Source: Symbiodinium natans (Eukaryota > Sar > Dinophyceae > Suessiales > Symbiodiniaceae). Taken from it: a stretch of 64,000 bases of DNA. Position numbers and translations under genes: made by a program. Numbering within the stretch: the first letter of the stretch is position 1; each line of letters opens with the position of its first letter. The stretch is taken from assembly GCA_905221605.1 (NCBI GenBank), contig CAJNDS010000302.1, positions 850,450 through 914,449 of the forward strand. The letters run 5' to 3'. Shown here in pieces: positions 20,698 through 31,153 of the stretch. A model generated the notes under the pieces. It was not told where the DNA came from. It saw only the letters and a list, made by a program, of their open reading frames with translations, and did no database searches.

Positions 20698-20957
20698 AAC
20701 CCTAAACCCTAAACCCTAAACCCGAAACCCTAAACCCTAAACCCTAAATCCTAAACTAACCCGAACCCCTAAACCCTAAACCCCTTTATTAGCGAAGGGT
20801 TTAGGGGTTTGAGGTTTCAGGGTTTTGGCTGCGGCATGCTGCCGGGGAGCGCCTGTGACCGGATGGAGCCCGTGTGCTCCTGACCCGCAGAGCTGTGGCT
20901 TAGGGTTGAGGGTTTGGGACTGGAGGGTTTTGGGTTTAGGGCTTAGGGCTGAGGGGT

Positions 20958-22328
20958 TTAGGATTTGGATGCGTGATTTCTTCCGGTGCTTGCATGACGC
21001 ATGATGCCCTTTGCATGACGCATGATGCCCTTTCTCGTCGACTGGGATGTGGGTTGGGTTGAGGGTGCCCATCGCTGCGCACTCTGGCTGAAACAAACTG
21101 ATCTGACCCACGTTGAAGTGTCCAAACCCACTCGAGCCCCCAGAACTCGATAGCATCCGAAACCTTGAAAGCCCAGAACTGCTGCAGGGAGGATGGTGGG
21201 GGTGGGGTGCATGCTGTGACGTAGTTTTGGACCTCTCGCTTGATGCTCTTCGGTTCTACTGCCCCTCGCGCGGCCAACTTTGTCCTGCCTTGCTGCCACG
21301 AAAAGATTCCAGAGGAGGCAGTACTCAAGCACCTTCTCTCGACGGCGCTGGTTGGGGAAGTGCACAGCTATGGGCACATGGCGGTCGATGTGATGCATGA
21401 GCACACCGTTTCGCCAGACCCACTGGCTCCAATGCACCTCACGATGAGCGGGGGCCCCAAAGCTGTCACTCTGGTTGCGCATTAGCTGAGTACCCAACAC
21501 CACCGCCGCGCCGCGCTGCGCAGAGTCCAAATCCACCAGCTCGGCCCACGCGACCCCATCGACGGTGCCGGCAGCGTGCAATCGCCCAGCCCACCACTGC
21601 TCCACGCCGGGCTCAGATTGATCCTGCACCGGTGCAGCATCAAGCACGGCTTGCCAGAAGCGCCGCACCTGGCTGGCCGGCCCCACTGTAAAGCCCGCGT
21701 TCACGAACCTGTTCGAGCCCACAGGCCCAAAACCGTGGGTTTTGGGCCGCTGGCTTGGGAAAGGGTAGCAGGTTTGGTCGTGAGCCGTAAGCTCTCCCTC
21801 TGCCGGCATCGCCGTGTAGGGCAGCTCGCCTTTACCATTGCAGAGTGCTTCGGCGCTTATCCACACATTGCCTGGCCGGCAATTCTCGCGGTAGGCTTGG
21901 CGGAGGGCTTCGGGGCCCTGCTGGAGGAAAGCATCGTAGTCCAGAACAACCACGAGGTCTTCGCCGAGCTGTGGGAGGAAGGAGACCAGAGGGACGAGCT
22001 TCGAATGGAAGGGACCGCGCCAGGGAGTTCCCATGCCCAGCACATGGGGCGGGGGATAGCCCTGCCAGGCAGCCGATGCTCTGAGGCGCCGCAGGTATCC
22101 TGTGTCCGAGGTCGCCCAGGTCACCACCTGAACCGAGTCGTTAGCTTCCGCATCTGCTCGGTAGCCCTCGTGGCCCTCGTAGCCCTCGTAGCTCTCGTAG
22201 CTCTGGCTGTCTAAAAGCTCCGTACACAGTGGTTCCCTGTAGTGTAAGGTCAGGCCAGCCAGCGAGAAAGCCACGGCGCAAAGCAATGACAGGGCGGTCA
22301 GGGCACGCAGTCTCAGCCGGCATAGCAT
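20958..22328 (-). CDS. PLOD/LH3-type glycosyltransferase-domain protein, type II membrane
   Basis: The ATG at 22328-22326 starts a 456-codon frame. Residues about 9-30 (ALTALSLLCAVAFSLAGLTL) are a signal anchor. From residue about 66 the protein follows the glycosyltransferase domain of procollagen-lysine hydroxylases: VTWATSDTGYLRRLRAS, VLGMGTPWRGP, DLVVVLDYDAFLQQGPEAL (the D-Y-D fits a metal-binding D-x-D), VWISAEALC, RFVNAGFTVGP, and LDSAQRGAAVVLG near residue 268. Those enzymes add glucose or galactose to hydroxylysine in the secretory pathway. No hydroxylase domain is present. Similarity fades after residue about 335, where the frame becomes Arg-rich and runs over TTTAGGG-type repeat. 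A short intron or frame shift near 21,300 may join it to the overlapping frame (SIKREVQNYVTAC). Confidence 0.75.
   Translation of the reverse strand: MLCRLRLRALTALSLLCAVAFSLAGLTLHYREPLCTELLDSQSYESYEGYEGHEGYRADAEANDSVQVVTWATSDTGYLRRLRASAAWQGYPPPHVLGMGTPWRGPFHSKLVPLVSFLPQLGEDLVVVLDYDAFLQQGPEALRQAYRENCRPGNVWISAEALCNGKGELPYTAMPAEGELTAHDQTCYPFPSQRPKTHGFGPVGSNRFVNAGFTVGPASQVRRFWQAVLDAAPVQDQSEPGVEQWWAGRLHAAGTVDGVAWAELVDLDSAQRGAAVVLGTQLMRNQSDSFGAPAHREVHWSQWVWRNGVLMHHIDRHVPIAVHFPNQRRREKVLEYCLLWNLFVAARQDKVGRARGSRTEEHQARGPKLRHSMHPTPTILPAAVLGFQGFGCYRVLGARVGLDTSTWVRSVCFSQSAQRWAPSTQPTSQSTRKGIMRHAKGIMRHASTGRNHASKS
20992..21033. repeat. 21-base tandem duplication
   Basis: GCATGACGCATGATGCCCTT plus T occurs twice without gap. 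Confidence 0.9.
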
Positions 22329-22973
22329 GACACTAACATCAGTATCAAGGCCAGTGCCACTGCGTGCACTTTGGGTCGTCTACTTCTACTCCTTGTTGGG
22401 ATTCCGACTCAGAACGTTTGACGTCGTCTATCAAGTTACGACAGCTCCTTCAAGTGTAGACAGCAATGAAACCTGCAGCCGTCGCTAGCAGTTGCCCCAG
22501 TACGTACGAGCATAGGCCCTAAACATCTGCGAGCCAAAGGAACCGCGGCAAGTGAATCATCGTTGCCTTGAGGTCAGTCATCGGTTCGCTGAAGCTGTCT
22601 ATGGCTTGGGGTCTGAATTAAACCCTAAACCCTAAACCCGAAATCCTTGAATCTCAACCCGGGGACTCTTCTTTTGGATTTAGGGTTTAGGGAATTGGGG
22701 CTTCGGGCGGGCTCAATGTTCCACCCACTACTATAGGGGCAAGCACATGTGGAATCTGTTTGCGGAAGAAGGGGCGGGGGGGGGGGAGGGGGGAAATGGG
22801 GTACCACTGAAGAAATGCTCTTTGTCTTCAACTACTTCCCTAGACCCTAAACTCTAAACCCTAAACCCGAAACCCGAAACCCGAAACCCTGAACCTAACC
22901 CTTTCAAAAAGGCTCCGTCCTCCAGCTTCACCTCCGGCCCAGAGAGGTTGCGGTGATCCCAGAGGCAGACCTG

Positions 22974-23208
22974 GGTTTAGGGTTTAGGGTTTATGGTTCA
23001 GGGTTCAGGGTTTAGGGTTTAGGGTTTAGGGTTTAGGGTTCAGGGTTTAGGGTTTAGGGTTTAGGGTTTAGGGTTTGGGGTTTAGGGTTTGGGGTTTAGG
23101 GTTTAGGGTTTAGGGTTTAGGTTTTAGGTTTAGGGTTTAGGGTTTAGGGTTTAGGGTTTAGGGTTTAGGGTTTAGGGTTTAGGGTTTAGGGTTTAGGGTT
23201 TAGGGTTT
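22974..23208. repeat. (TTTAGGG)n telomere-type array
   Basis: About 33 units with occasional TTTGGGG and TTCAGGG variants. Confidence 0.95.
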
Positions 23209-23699
23209 AACAAGCTTTGTGGCATTGTCGAAGCTCCGCAGGCAATGCTTTCCCAACATGAACCTTCAACTGCCAGACTGGGAGGGGGGGACACACAAAC
23301 GCACACATACAAACAGACTGACACATACATGACTGACAAAGAAACCAAGAGGAAGAGTTGAGACTTTAGACATTAGCTTGAAGTCTCCCTGGGTTGCTTC
23401 GTTTAGTATTTGGACATCAAAGGGTCGGGATCAAGGTTGGGGGTTTTAGGGTTTTGGGGCCTCAGAGCTCGCCAAAGCACGGACGGACTACCTCTCAAGT
23501 CTCCAAATAGCCTTGGGCTTCGGATTGAAGGTACACGGTCCCCCTAAACCCTAAACCCTAAACCCTAAAGCCTAAAGCCTAAAGCCTAAAGCCTAAAGCC
23601 GAAAGCCCTAAGTCCAACCCCCCTCCGGTGTGCCCAAGGACATGGCCAGTCGCCACGCAATGATCTTGCCCAACAATGGACATGCATATGGCTGATACA

Positions 23700-23766
23700 T
23701 ACGTATGTGTACATATATATATGTATATGTGTATATGTATGCGTGTGTGTGTATGTATATATGCGC

Positions 23767-23806
<40 letters not shown>

Positions 23807-23861
23807 TGTGTGTATATACATATATACATTACAGCACTTCTGGATAGCACACACACACACA

Positions 23862-23925
<64 letters not shown>
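23700..23925. repeat. (TA)n, (GT)n and (CA)n microsatellites
   Basis: Alternating dinucleotide tracts. The CVCVCV and YIYIYI frames are artefacts. Confidence 0.95.
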
Positions 23926-23926
<1 letters not shown>

Positions 23927-24087
23927 GGTTGCCCAAGAAGGCTCCCCTGAAACGACCCCTCTGTGGGCCCCTGGCAGAGCGGTCCAGGCTGCCCGTGGTG
24001 AACTTGAAGGTGCTCAGCTCCAGGAAAGTCGTGATCTCGGAAAAGTGAAAGGGCTCAGTGCCCTGTGGGAGCTGGTGCAAGCTGCTT

Positions 24088-24232
24088 TAGGGTTTGTAGG
24101 GTTTAGGGTTTGGGGTTTAGGGTTCAGGGTTCAGGGTTTAGGGTTTAGGGTTTAGGGTTTAGGGTTTAGGGTTTAGGGTTTAGGGTTTAGGGTTTAGGGT
24201 TTAGGGTTTAGGGTTTAGGGTTTAGGGTTTAG
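24088..24232. repeat. (TTTAGGG)n telomere-type array
   Basis: About 20 units. Confidence 0.95.
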
Positions 24233-24459
24233 GCCCTTTGAAATCAACTGAAGGCCACGTAGGCCGACTCGAGAGGCTGCGCAGGGTTGAGGCGCTGAAG
24301 GGCCTTCAGGCAGGATTGCTGGGCACCCCTGCGGCTTTGCTGTGGGCCTGCAGCACCTGCCGGGAGAGCTCCGCACAACTCGGGTGGGTTTAGGGTTTAG
24401 GGCTTGAGGACTCAGGGGCTGCTGCTAGGGTTTAGGGTTTAGTGTTTAGGGTTTGGGGC

Positions 24460-24880
24460 TTAGGGGTTTGGCTTGCGGATATGGGTTCGTACTGTAGAAA
24501 TCTGCAAGCAAGATAAAGAGATGACAATTGCTTTCGAGACAGCCCCCACACCTTTGTGGGCGCGATGGACGTCGCAATGCTGTGCTCTCGCAGATCCCAC
24601 AAAAGCAGCCTCCGACTCAATCGGGCTGGACACAACTCGGGTTTCGGGTGGGTGGCTTAGGGCTCCGTCCCTCACGCACTCGCAGTGCGCAACTTCCCTG
24701 CATCTCCTGTGGCCACAGTACTGCTGGCGCCAAGCAACCAGGACACTTGAGACAGACAAGCGATGGGCCTTCCGTTGTAGTCGGCCGTCACCCAGCACTT
24801 CATGCTGGCCTCTGGAGGGTCGGCGGGAATGTGAGCTTCTCTTCGTCAGCTGCCGCTGAGAAACCAAAACACACATGTCT
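24460..24880. other. Unique island, possibly coding, strand undecided
   Basis: Three frames of 120-138 codons overlap here (24,460-24,876 minus; 24,473-24,859 and 24,528-24,899 plus). Such length is unusual in the window, so part is probably exonic. I cannot choose strand or frame by eye. Confidence 0.4.
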
Positions 24881-24936
24881 CTTTAGGCACGAACCCTAAA
24901 CCCTAAACCCCAAACCCTAAACCCTAAACCCTAAAC

Positions 24937-25051
24937 CCTAAGCCCTTGTCATCCTTGGAAGGGGCTTTCAAGGCGCCGGCACTCCACCAGATGTCCAGCT
25001 GCTGCGCCGCTTCTGCCGCAAAGCGCCTCGGCGCAAGGGCAGCGCAGCGGG
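24937..25051 (-). CDS. Internal exon, unknown protein, GTTTAGGG donor
   Basis: Reverse-strand island after TTCGAG, 115 bases, reading RCAALAPRRFAAEAAQQLDI, then WWSAGALKAPSKDDKGL. It ends GG|GTTTAGGG with several more TTTAGGG units following, so the first repeat unit supplies the splice donor. An opposite-strand reading (24,991-25,114 joined in phase to 25,174-25,242) is also open but very Arg/Lys/Pro-rich. I prefer the minus strand. Confidence 0.5.
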
Positions 25052-25474
25052 CTCGAAGTCAATGACCCCACATCGTTCAGAGGGATCTCGGATTGAGCTT
25101 CGTTCCGAAAAGCGGTAAGACCGGTGAAAGCCCCAAACCCTAAACCCTAAACTCCTGAATCCCTGAATTCCAGGCCCTCCCCACAAGCGTTCCGGGAGCC
25201 CCGCAGCAAGACCCCGAAACCGAACCCACAAAAACACGAGAGGTTCAGGAGTCAGGCTCTTGGCCGGCTCAGGGTTTAGAGTTTGGGGTTTAGGGTTTAG
25301 GGTTTAGGGTTTAGGGTTTAGGGTTAGAACTGGGGATATAAGTGGGGTAGCTTTCAATACAACTGGTTGCAGCCTTTCCTCGGGTAGTGACATGCCAACC
25401 TGCGACTACCCATGAGCCTTCACACAAGGCCTCTGCAGAGATACCCCTCATACTAAGCCCTAAGCCCTAAACCC

Positions 25475-25556
25475 TGAAACCTAAACCCTAAACCCTAAAC
25501 CCTAAACCCTAAACCCTAAACCCTAAACCCTAAACCCTAAACCTAAACCCTAAACC
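25475..25556. repeat. (CCCTAAA)n telomere-type array
   Basis: About eleven units. Confidence 0.9.
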
Positions 25557-25571
25557 CCTTTCTCTTAACAG

Positions 25572-25668
25572 AAAGTAAAACCGAAGGTCGAGGTGCTCTT
25601 CGCGCTTGTCGCGCCGCGCCCCCGCTTCCGAGGGCTCCTTGCCCCCCTCTACTTGGAGGGTCATTCGT
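25572..25668 (+). CDS. Possible exon, unknown protein
   Basis: After the good acceptor CTCTTAACAG, 32 codons (KVKPKVEVLFALVAPRPRFR, then GLLAPLYLEGHS) run to T|GTTTAGG. It begins directly after a CCCTAAA array. Strand confidence is limited. Confidence 0.35.
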
Positions 25669-26437
25669 GTTTAGGGTGTAGGGTTTAGGGTTTAGGCTTT
25701 AGGGTTTCGGGTTTAGAGCTTAGCTCTAACTGCTTAGGACCACGCTTGGAGCGTGTTTCACTTCGGACTTCTGGGGCTTGAAGTTACATGACCCCCCCCC
25801 CCACCCCACTGACGTTCTTTGGGAGGCTTAACTAGCAGATACAATTTGAGGGTGATTGAGAGAGCTTCCTTGGAGTTCCGAGTTGTTCAGATAGGTCAGA
25901 TAGGTCTTTACCGGGGTTTTAGTGTTGTTCTAGGGTATTTCGTAGAGGTTTGTTTAGGGTTCCGGGAATTCAATTGGGTGGTTGGGCTGCCTTCGTGTTT
26001 GGGAGGGGTGGGGCATGGTGGCTGGTTGCCTGAAATATTGGCGGCTTCTTATAGATAGTGTTGTTCAGGGTTTCTACGGTTCAAGGTTGCGGGGTGTGTG
26101 GGGTTTAGGGTTTGGGGTTTGGTTCTTACAGTTTATGCATGCGGTCTTGCTGTCTCGAAGAAGCTCCCTGGACAAGCTATGTAGAAATGAAGTACTGTGA
26201 ATTCGCTGGCCAAGCCTTTGACGGTGCAGGCGTCTGGCACTAGTCAAGATCGTAAGTGCATCTCCGAACTCGAGCATGTTCAAGAGGGTTACAGTGTAGC
26301 GCTCGGGAGCCTGAACCCTAAACCCTAAACCCCAAACCTTAAACCCTGAACCCTGAACCCTGAACCCTGAACCTTAACTGGCCTTAACTTTGAACCCTGA
26401 ACCCCGGTTCCCTTACCCTCCTCTGCACGCCGAAGCC

Positions 26438-26500
26438 CTACTTGGAGGTTCATGGGTACATACAAGTAGGGAAATAAGTAGTGAAACCTCCTGCCCGACA
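26438..26500. mobile_element. TIR family B element, degenerate copy
   Basis: The left end CTACTTGGAGGTTCATGGGT is intact. The right side (TGAAACCTCCTGCC) is a decayed complement. Confidence 0.5.
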
Positions 26501-26921
26501 CTGCTTATTTCAGTATGGCAGGGCTCCTTTCCACTGGGTGGATCCTGGGCGAACTCCTCGGAGGTAGTTTTAGGGTTTTAGGGCTCAGGGCTTAGGGTTG
26601 AAGGGCTTAGGGTTTAGATTAGGGGGTTAAGGCTTTATAGGACGTAGGGTTAGGGCTTAGGGCGTTAGGGCCTTTAAGGGCCTTTTAAAGCTTCAGGGCT
26701 GTAGGGTTTTGGGCTTTCTAGAGTTTAGGGGCTGTTAGGATTTCAAAGGTTTTATGGCTGTTTAAGGCCTTAGGCTTAGCTTGGGGGTTTAGGGCTCCGG
26801 AGTTCGAAGCTTTAAGGGCTTTTAGGGTTCAGGGTTTAGGTCTAGGGTTTAGGGTTTAGGATATCTGTAGATACTGAAGCTAAGGCCCTCGGCGAGGCTA
26901 CCAAAAAACGGCCGGCAAGAA

Positions 26922-28518
26922 CTAACGACGATGACGATCATCACAAAGCATGAAACTCCAAAAAACACAAGAGCCATCATTTGCAAAAGCTAGAAAAGCA
27001 AGTGCAACGACTATAACCATTCAATATGAAGGTACTAAACCCTAAAACCCTAAAACCCTAAAACCCTAAACCCTAAACCCTAAAACCCTAAACCCTAAAC
27101 CCTATACCCTAAACCCTAAACCCTAAACCCATGAACAGCATGATCGAGTTCTGCCACCCAGCCGAGGCCGGGACCCCGTTCTTGGGGTCCAGCGTGCGCA
27201 GGTGCACCTGGCCGGCAGCTGCGGCGGAACGCATGGGCCATCGTCAGAACAATATTGAGAATAGTTAATAATAATTAATAATAATAAATAATAATTAATA
27301 ATTAATAATAATAATAATAATAATGATGATACTAATAGTGCTAGTAATGTTAAGAGTAATAATCATAATCATAATAATCATAATGATGATGAGAATTATA
27401 AGAATAATGAACATGACAACGTGAGGAAAGCAACCGAAAGATGTAACCTCATGCAACTTCAATAGTTAGATCGAGAACAGCTCGTCTTTTCAGTTTTGAA
27501 CCCCCAAGGCCCCTGAAAACGCCCCGCGCCTTCCACTGGCTGATCTCGTGCTCAGAGGAGTTGCGCCCCTGCGAAAGAGTTAGAATCAAGAACTAATCAA
27601 TAGAAATAAGAAGTATAGTAATACAATAGCGCAATCGAGTATGATACCTACACGATTCTGACTCTCATACCTGCACGCTCATGCGCTTCTTGAGCCCTAA
27701 ATCCCAAACCCTGACAGCAGAATGTACCACAGCCAATGAGCTCGCAGGGCGTCCTCCCGCCGCGTGGCATGGAAGCGGAACTCTTTCTTCTGCTGGAACT
27801 GGCCCTGCCCATGCTGCGAGTTGCGAGATTAGGGTTTAGGGGTTTAGGGTTTAGGGTTTATTAGGGTTTAGGGTTTAGGGTTTAGGGATTTAGGGTTTAG
27901 GGTTTAACGCTTTCGGGTAAAGGCTTTAGGTGGTAAGGGCTGAAGGTTTAGAACTCTTTGCCGTTTCCGAGGTCGAGGACTACACGTCCGGCATTGCAGT
28001 CAGACTGTAGACAGCAGGACGAGCATGCTGCGAACGTGCACCGCACAGTCTTGAAAGGCCACGAAGCCACGCCGCTACGAATAGGAAGCAAAACATGGAG
28101 TTGCGCCAAATTCTCTACAATATAATCAAAAAACTACAATGTCTATAGCAACCGCAACAACCTTCACAACGTTAACTGCTATAGCTGCTATGTCCGATGA
28201 CTATAGCTAGTACAAAAATAGAACTCTATGTTGAATAGAACTATTGTTACTAAAGTGTGCTGACTAGAACTTACCAGGAACCCCCCGGCCTTGTCGCGGT
28301 TCCGCAGGCGCCAGAAGATGAGAAAGCGATTACTAAGCAACGCCACCAAGTCCTTCAATCGCGCCACCAAAGACATTCTTGTTCAGGAACGTCAACTAGC
28401 AATCAGGATACTAGGTAAAATCTACTGTATGAGACCCTATGATACTTGCTTTTCCTGTTCCTTCATGCGCGTGCAGAAGATGCGGCCCCAGATCGTTTCA
28501 GCAGTAGGATCCGAGAGT
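26922..28518 (-). CDS. Seven-exon split gene (unknown protein, 5' end not fixed)
   Basis: Reverse-strand exons keep phase throughout: 28446-28518 (LSDPTAETIWGRIFCTRM...), 28275-28352 (DLVALLSNRFLIFWRLRN..., donor GTAAGT), 27742-27813 (HGQGQFQQKKEFRFHATR...), 27671-27688 (six codons, donor GTATGAG), 27502-27568 (GRNSSEHEISQWKARGVF...), 27129-27218 (VHLRTLDPKNGVPASAGW..., donor G|GTTTAGGG) and 26922-26989 (FANDGSCVFWSFMLCDD...TAG). The intron 27689-27741 needs a GC donor. The intron 26990-27128 begins with tandem TTTAGGG units. The region 27,240-27,400 inside another intron is AAT-rich. A further upstream exon at 28,647-28,750 fits in phase, but several of its frames are open. No family was recognised. 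Confidence 0.55.
27262..27385. repeat. AAT/ATT-rich simple repeat
   Basis: Tandem ATAATTAAT and AATAAT units, low complexity, within an intron of the model above. Confidence 0.9.
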
Positions 28519-28646
28519 CTCCAATACCCAATACTGATTAGGGAAGACTCCTCTACTTGTCACAGGGGTCCTATTGAATATCCAAGTAGGGAAGACTCGT
28601 GAATGGCAACAGAGATCCTAGTTGCGATCTGAGGAGTATGGATTAC

Positions 28647-29508
28647 CTAAAGGTTATTGGAGTTTCTGGGAAGAAGTAGAAGCATGGGCTCATGCCACAC
28701 AGTCCTGAGAGTCGTTGTCCCAGGCAACGGCATGAACTGTCCACAACGGCCTCAGTGGAGTACAGTATGGGGGTTTAGGGTTTAGGGTTTAGGGTTTAGG
28801 GTTTAGGGTTTAGGGTTTAGGGTTTAGGGTTTAGGGTTTAGAGTTTAGGGAAAAGGGTTTAGGGATACCTTACTGGGGTCCTTATTATAAGAGCGTCCTA
28901 CCATTTAAGGGTCTGTTGTAACCCGGGTCCCCTATTTCGTAAACCCCCGTCTCTGTGCAGAAACACTGAGCAGTCTTGAAGCTTCCGCGCACCGGACAAA
29001 ACCACGAGACCCACAAGACCACACGAGCCCACTGAGAACGGGCTGCTTGAACCCCAGAGCTGCGTGGCAGCAAGACTGGCCCTCTCCAACGGAGCACGGG
29101 CCATGAGGGCGGCACTTTTGCCGCTCGTCATAAAAGTCTGGCGGCAACTGAGGCGTGACCTTAGAAAGGCCATGGTTGCATCATGTATATGACAGTGGAC
29201 ACAAGCCCCTGTCACCCGCGCAGGAGGAGGAACCATCAAGAGAGCTGAGACCCAGGCAACTCGTGCTGTTTCCTCGGCCACAAGAGCGGCTTCTCTTCCA
29301 AGACATGCGTGGCAGCTGTTTCTTGAGGGCATCTGGCATGATCTTGCTCTGACTATTTCTGTAGCCCCAAACCCCAAAACAAGGCTTCCCTAAACCCTTA
29401 AACCCAAAACCCTAAGCCCTTTGAGGAAAACGAGACGCTAACGCCAAGGCTCCCAAGCCATAAACGGCGACCAGAAGTACACGGACTCGGTGCCTTCTAC
29501 CTGCAGCA
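28647..29508 (-). CDS. Probable further exons of a minus-strand split gene
   Basis: Islands at about 29,453-29,508 (VEGTESVYFWSPFMAWEPW, acceptor TGCTGCAG), 29,260-29,340, 28,990-29,156 and 28,647-28,750 (donor GTAATCC) have AG and GT edges on the reverse strand. One chain reads ...TAATHVLEEKPLLWPRKQ then SCRQTFMTSGKSAALMAR. A single 159-codon frame (28,898-29,377) also spans part of the region. The frame is unresolved. It could be the 5' part of the gene at 26,922-28,518 or a separate gene. Confidence 0.4.
28765..28852. repeat. (TTTAGGG)n telomere-type array
   Basis: About twelve units. Confidence 0.9.
28862..28947. mobile_element. Copy of the GGGTACC/TTCGTAAA element family
   Basis: Contains GGGATACCTTACTGGGGTCC, CCTACCATTTAAGGGTCT and GGGTCCCCTATTTCGTAAAC in the same order as at 9,129. 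Confidence 0.5.
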
Positions 29509-29879
29509 GGCCGGGGGATGAGGTGCAGGGTTTGAGGGTTTTAGAGTTTTAGGGTGTCAGGGTGTTAGGGTGTTAAGGGCTTAGGGTTTAGGGTCTAGGG
29601 GTTGAGGGTTTTAGGGTTTAGGGTTTAGGGTTTAGGGGTGCACTGTCCGGTCGTTGCTTCGAACCTTCTCTGGCCTCCACTTAAAGGGTTGCGACTTTGG
29701 CCTTTCTACCAGAAAATCCATACACCCCACCTAAACCCTCGAAAGTCTGTGTTGCCCCACCCCCCCCCCCCCCCATTTTCATAGCCCAAATAGAGCAGAA
29801 TCCTCAAGGGACCAGGAGGCAGTCCTTCGGAACCCTCAACCCTAAACCCTCAACCCGAGAATAAGGCGAACTACAACTA

Positions 29880-29990
29880 GATGGGTGATAATACAACCAG
29901 ATGGGGTAAAAACACAACTGAAATCTTGAAATTTTGGCTCAGATGGGGGATAATACAACCAGATGGGGGATAATACAACTGGGGGGGGGG
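29880..29990. repeat. Short tandem repeat AGATGGGGGATAATACAACC
   Basis: About four imperfect copies of a 20-base unit, ending in a G run. Confidence 0.8.
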
Positions 29991-30013
29991 GGTCTTTAGG
30001 GTCTTAGAGTGGG

Positions 30014-30340
30014 CTGCCAAGGGTGTGGAGGGATTTTGGTTGAATTGTTGCTTTTGTTGAGCTATTGGAGGCCAAGGGTTTGGAGGGATTTTGGTTGAAT
30101 TGTTCCTTTTGTTGAGTTATCGCAGGCCAAGGGTTTGGAGGGATATTGGTTGAATTGTTGATTTTGTTGAGTTATTGGAGGCCAGGGGTTTGGAGGGATG
30201 TTGGTTGAGTTTTTGATTTTGTTGAGTTATTGGAGGCCAGGGGTTTGGAGGGATTTTGGTTGAATTGGTTTTGTTGAGTTATTGGAGGCCAGGGGTTTGG
30301 AGGGAGTTTGGTTGAATTGTTGGTTTTGTTGAGTTACATA
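30014..30340. repeat. 55-base minisatellite
   Basis: Six imperfect copies of a 55-base unit starting GGCCAAGGGTTTGGAGGGAT and ending TTTTGTTGAGTTATTGGA. One copy has a deletion of about ten bases. Confidence 0.95.
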
Positions 30341-30813
30341 AATATATACATACATACAAATATGTATATATATATATATATATATATTCAGCACTGTATT
30401 TTACATTGTTATATCAGACATAATATAAGCATTCCATTGTATACTATGCTCGTGCTATGGCGCAAAGAGAAGGGATGAATCACAATCGCCATTGTCCAGA
30501 TTTTGTCCTGAAACCTTAAGGATGCACCATGGTTTTTCTGCAGGGCATGTCCAAACGTATAAAGGCACCGCAAGAGCCAGTTGTAGTTTCTCCCGTTCGG
30601 GCCAGTCCACAAACATGGTTCAGTTGTGTTTTCCGCCCGTTGGGTTGTGTTTTCTCCCGTTTGGTTGTGTTTCGACCCGGTCGCCCCTCAACCCTCATAA
30701 ACCCTAAACCCTAAACCCTAAACCCTAAACCCTCATCCCTACACCCCCTGAAAAAACCCCCAGGAGACCATCCCTCAAGGCTCCCCCTCCTCCTACCCCC
30801 ACCCTCCCCCAAG

Positions 30814-30879
30814 TTCGGCACTGAGGTCAGCATCTCCAGGGACGCCATCCAGTTGATCTTGTGGATGACTGAGCCCTGG
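30814..30879 (+). CDS. Possible exon, unknown protein
   Basis: After a long pyrimidine tract and CCCAAG, 22 codons (FGTEVSISRDAIQLILWMTE, PW) run to the donor GTTTGGGG. The splice context is good, but no partner in phase was found (30,544-30,617 ends in another phase). Confidence 0.35.
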
Positions 30880-31153
30880 GTTTGGGGATTCCGGGTTCAG
30901 GGTTTAGGGTTTAGGGTTTGGGGTTTAGGGTTTCGGGTTTAGGGTTTAGGGTTCAGGGTTTGGGGTTTGGGGCTCAGGGATTAGGGTTTGTGGTTCCGGG
31001 TTCAGGGCTTAGTGTCAGGTTGCACAGGCAAACAGTTGCCCTACTAAAACCCCTAATTACCCCAAACCCTGACCCTATACACCCTAAACCCCCCAAGCGG
31101 CAACTATCATGTATCTGTCAGAAGTGCTGTGTTGCCAGACAAACCTCGCAGAT

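Noticed and set aside
24991-25242. Two plus-strand exons joined by a 59-base intron containing CCCTAAA
   Set aside because: Phase and splice sites fit, but the protein is almost wholly Arg/Lys/Pro/Ser. The opposite-strand exon ending at GTTTAGGG looks more natural.
26871-26953. Plus-strand terminal exon (TEAKALGEATKKRPARTNDD)
   Set aside because: It overlaps the last exon of the phase-consistent minus-strand seven-exon model. Kept only as an alternative.
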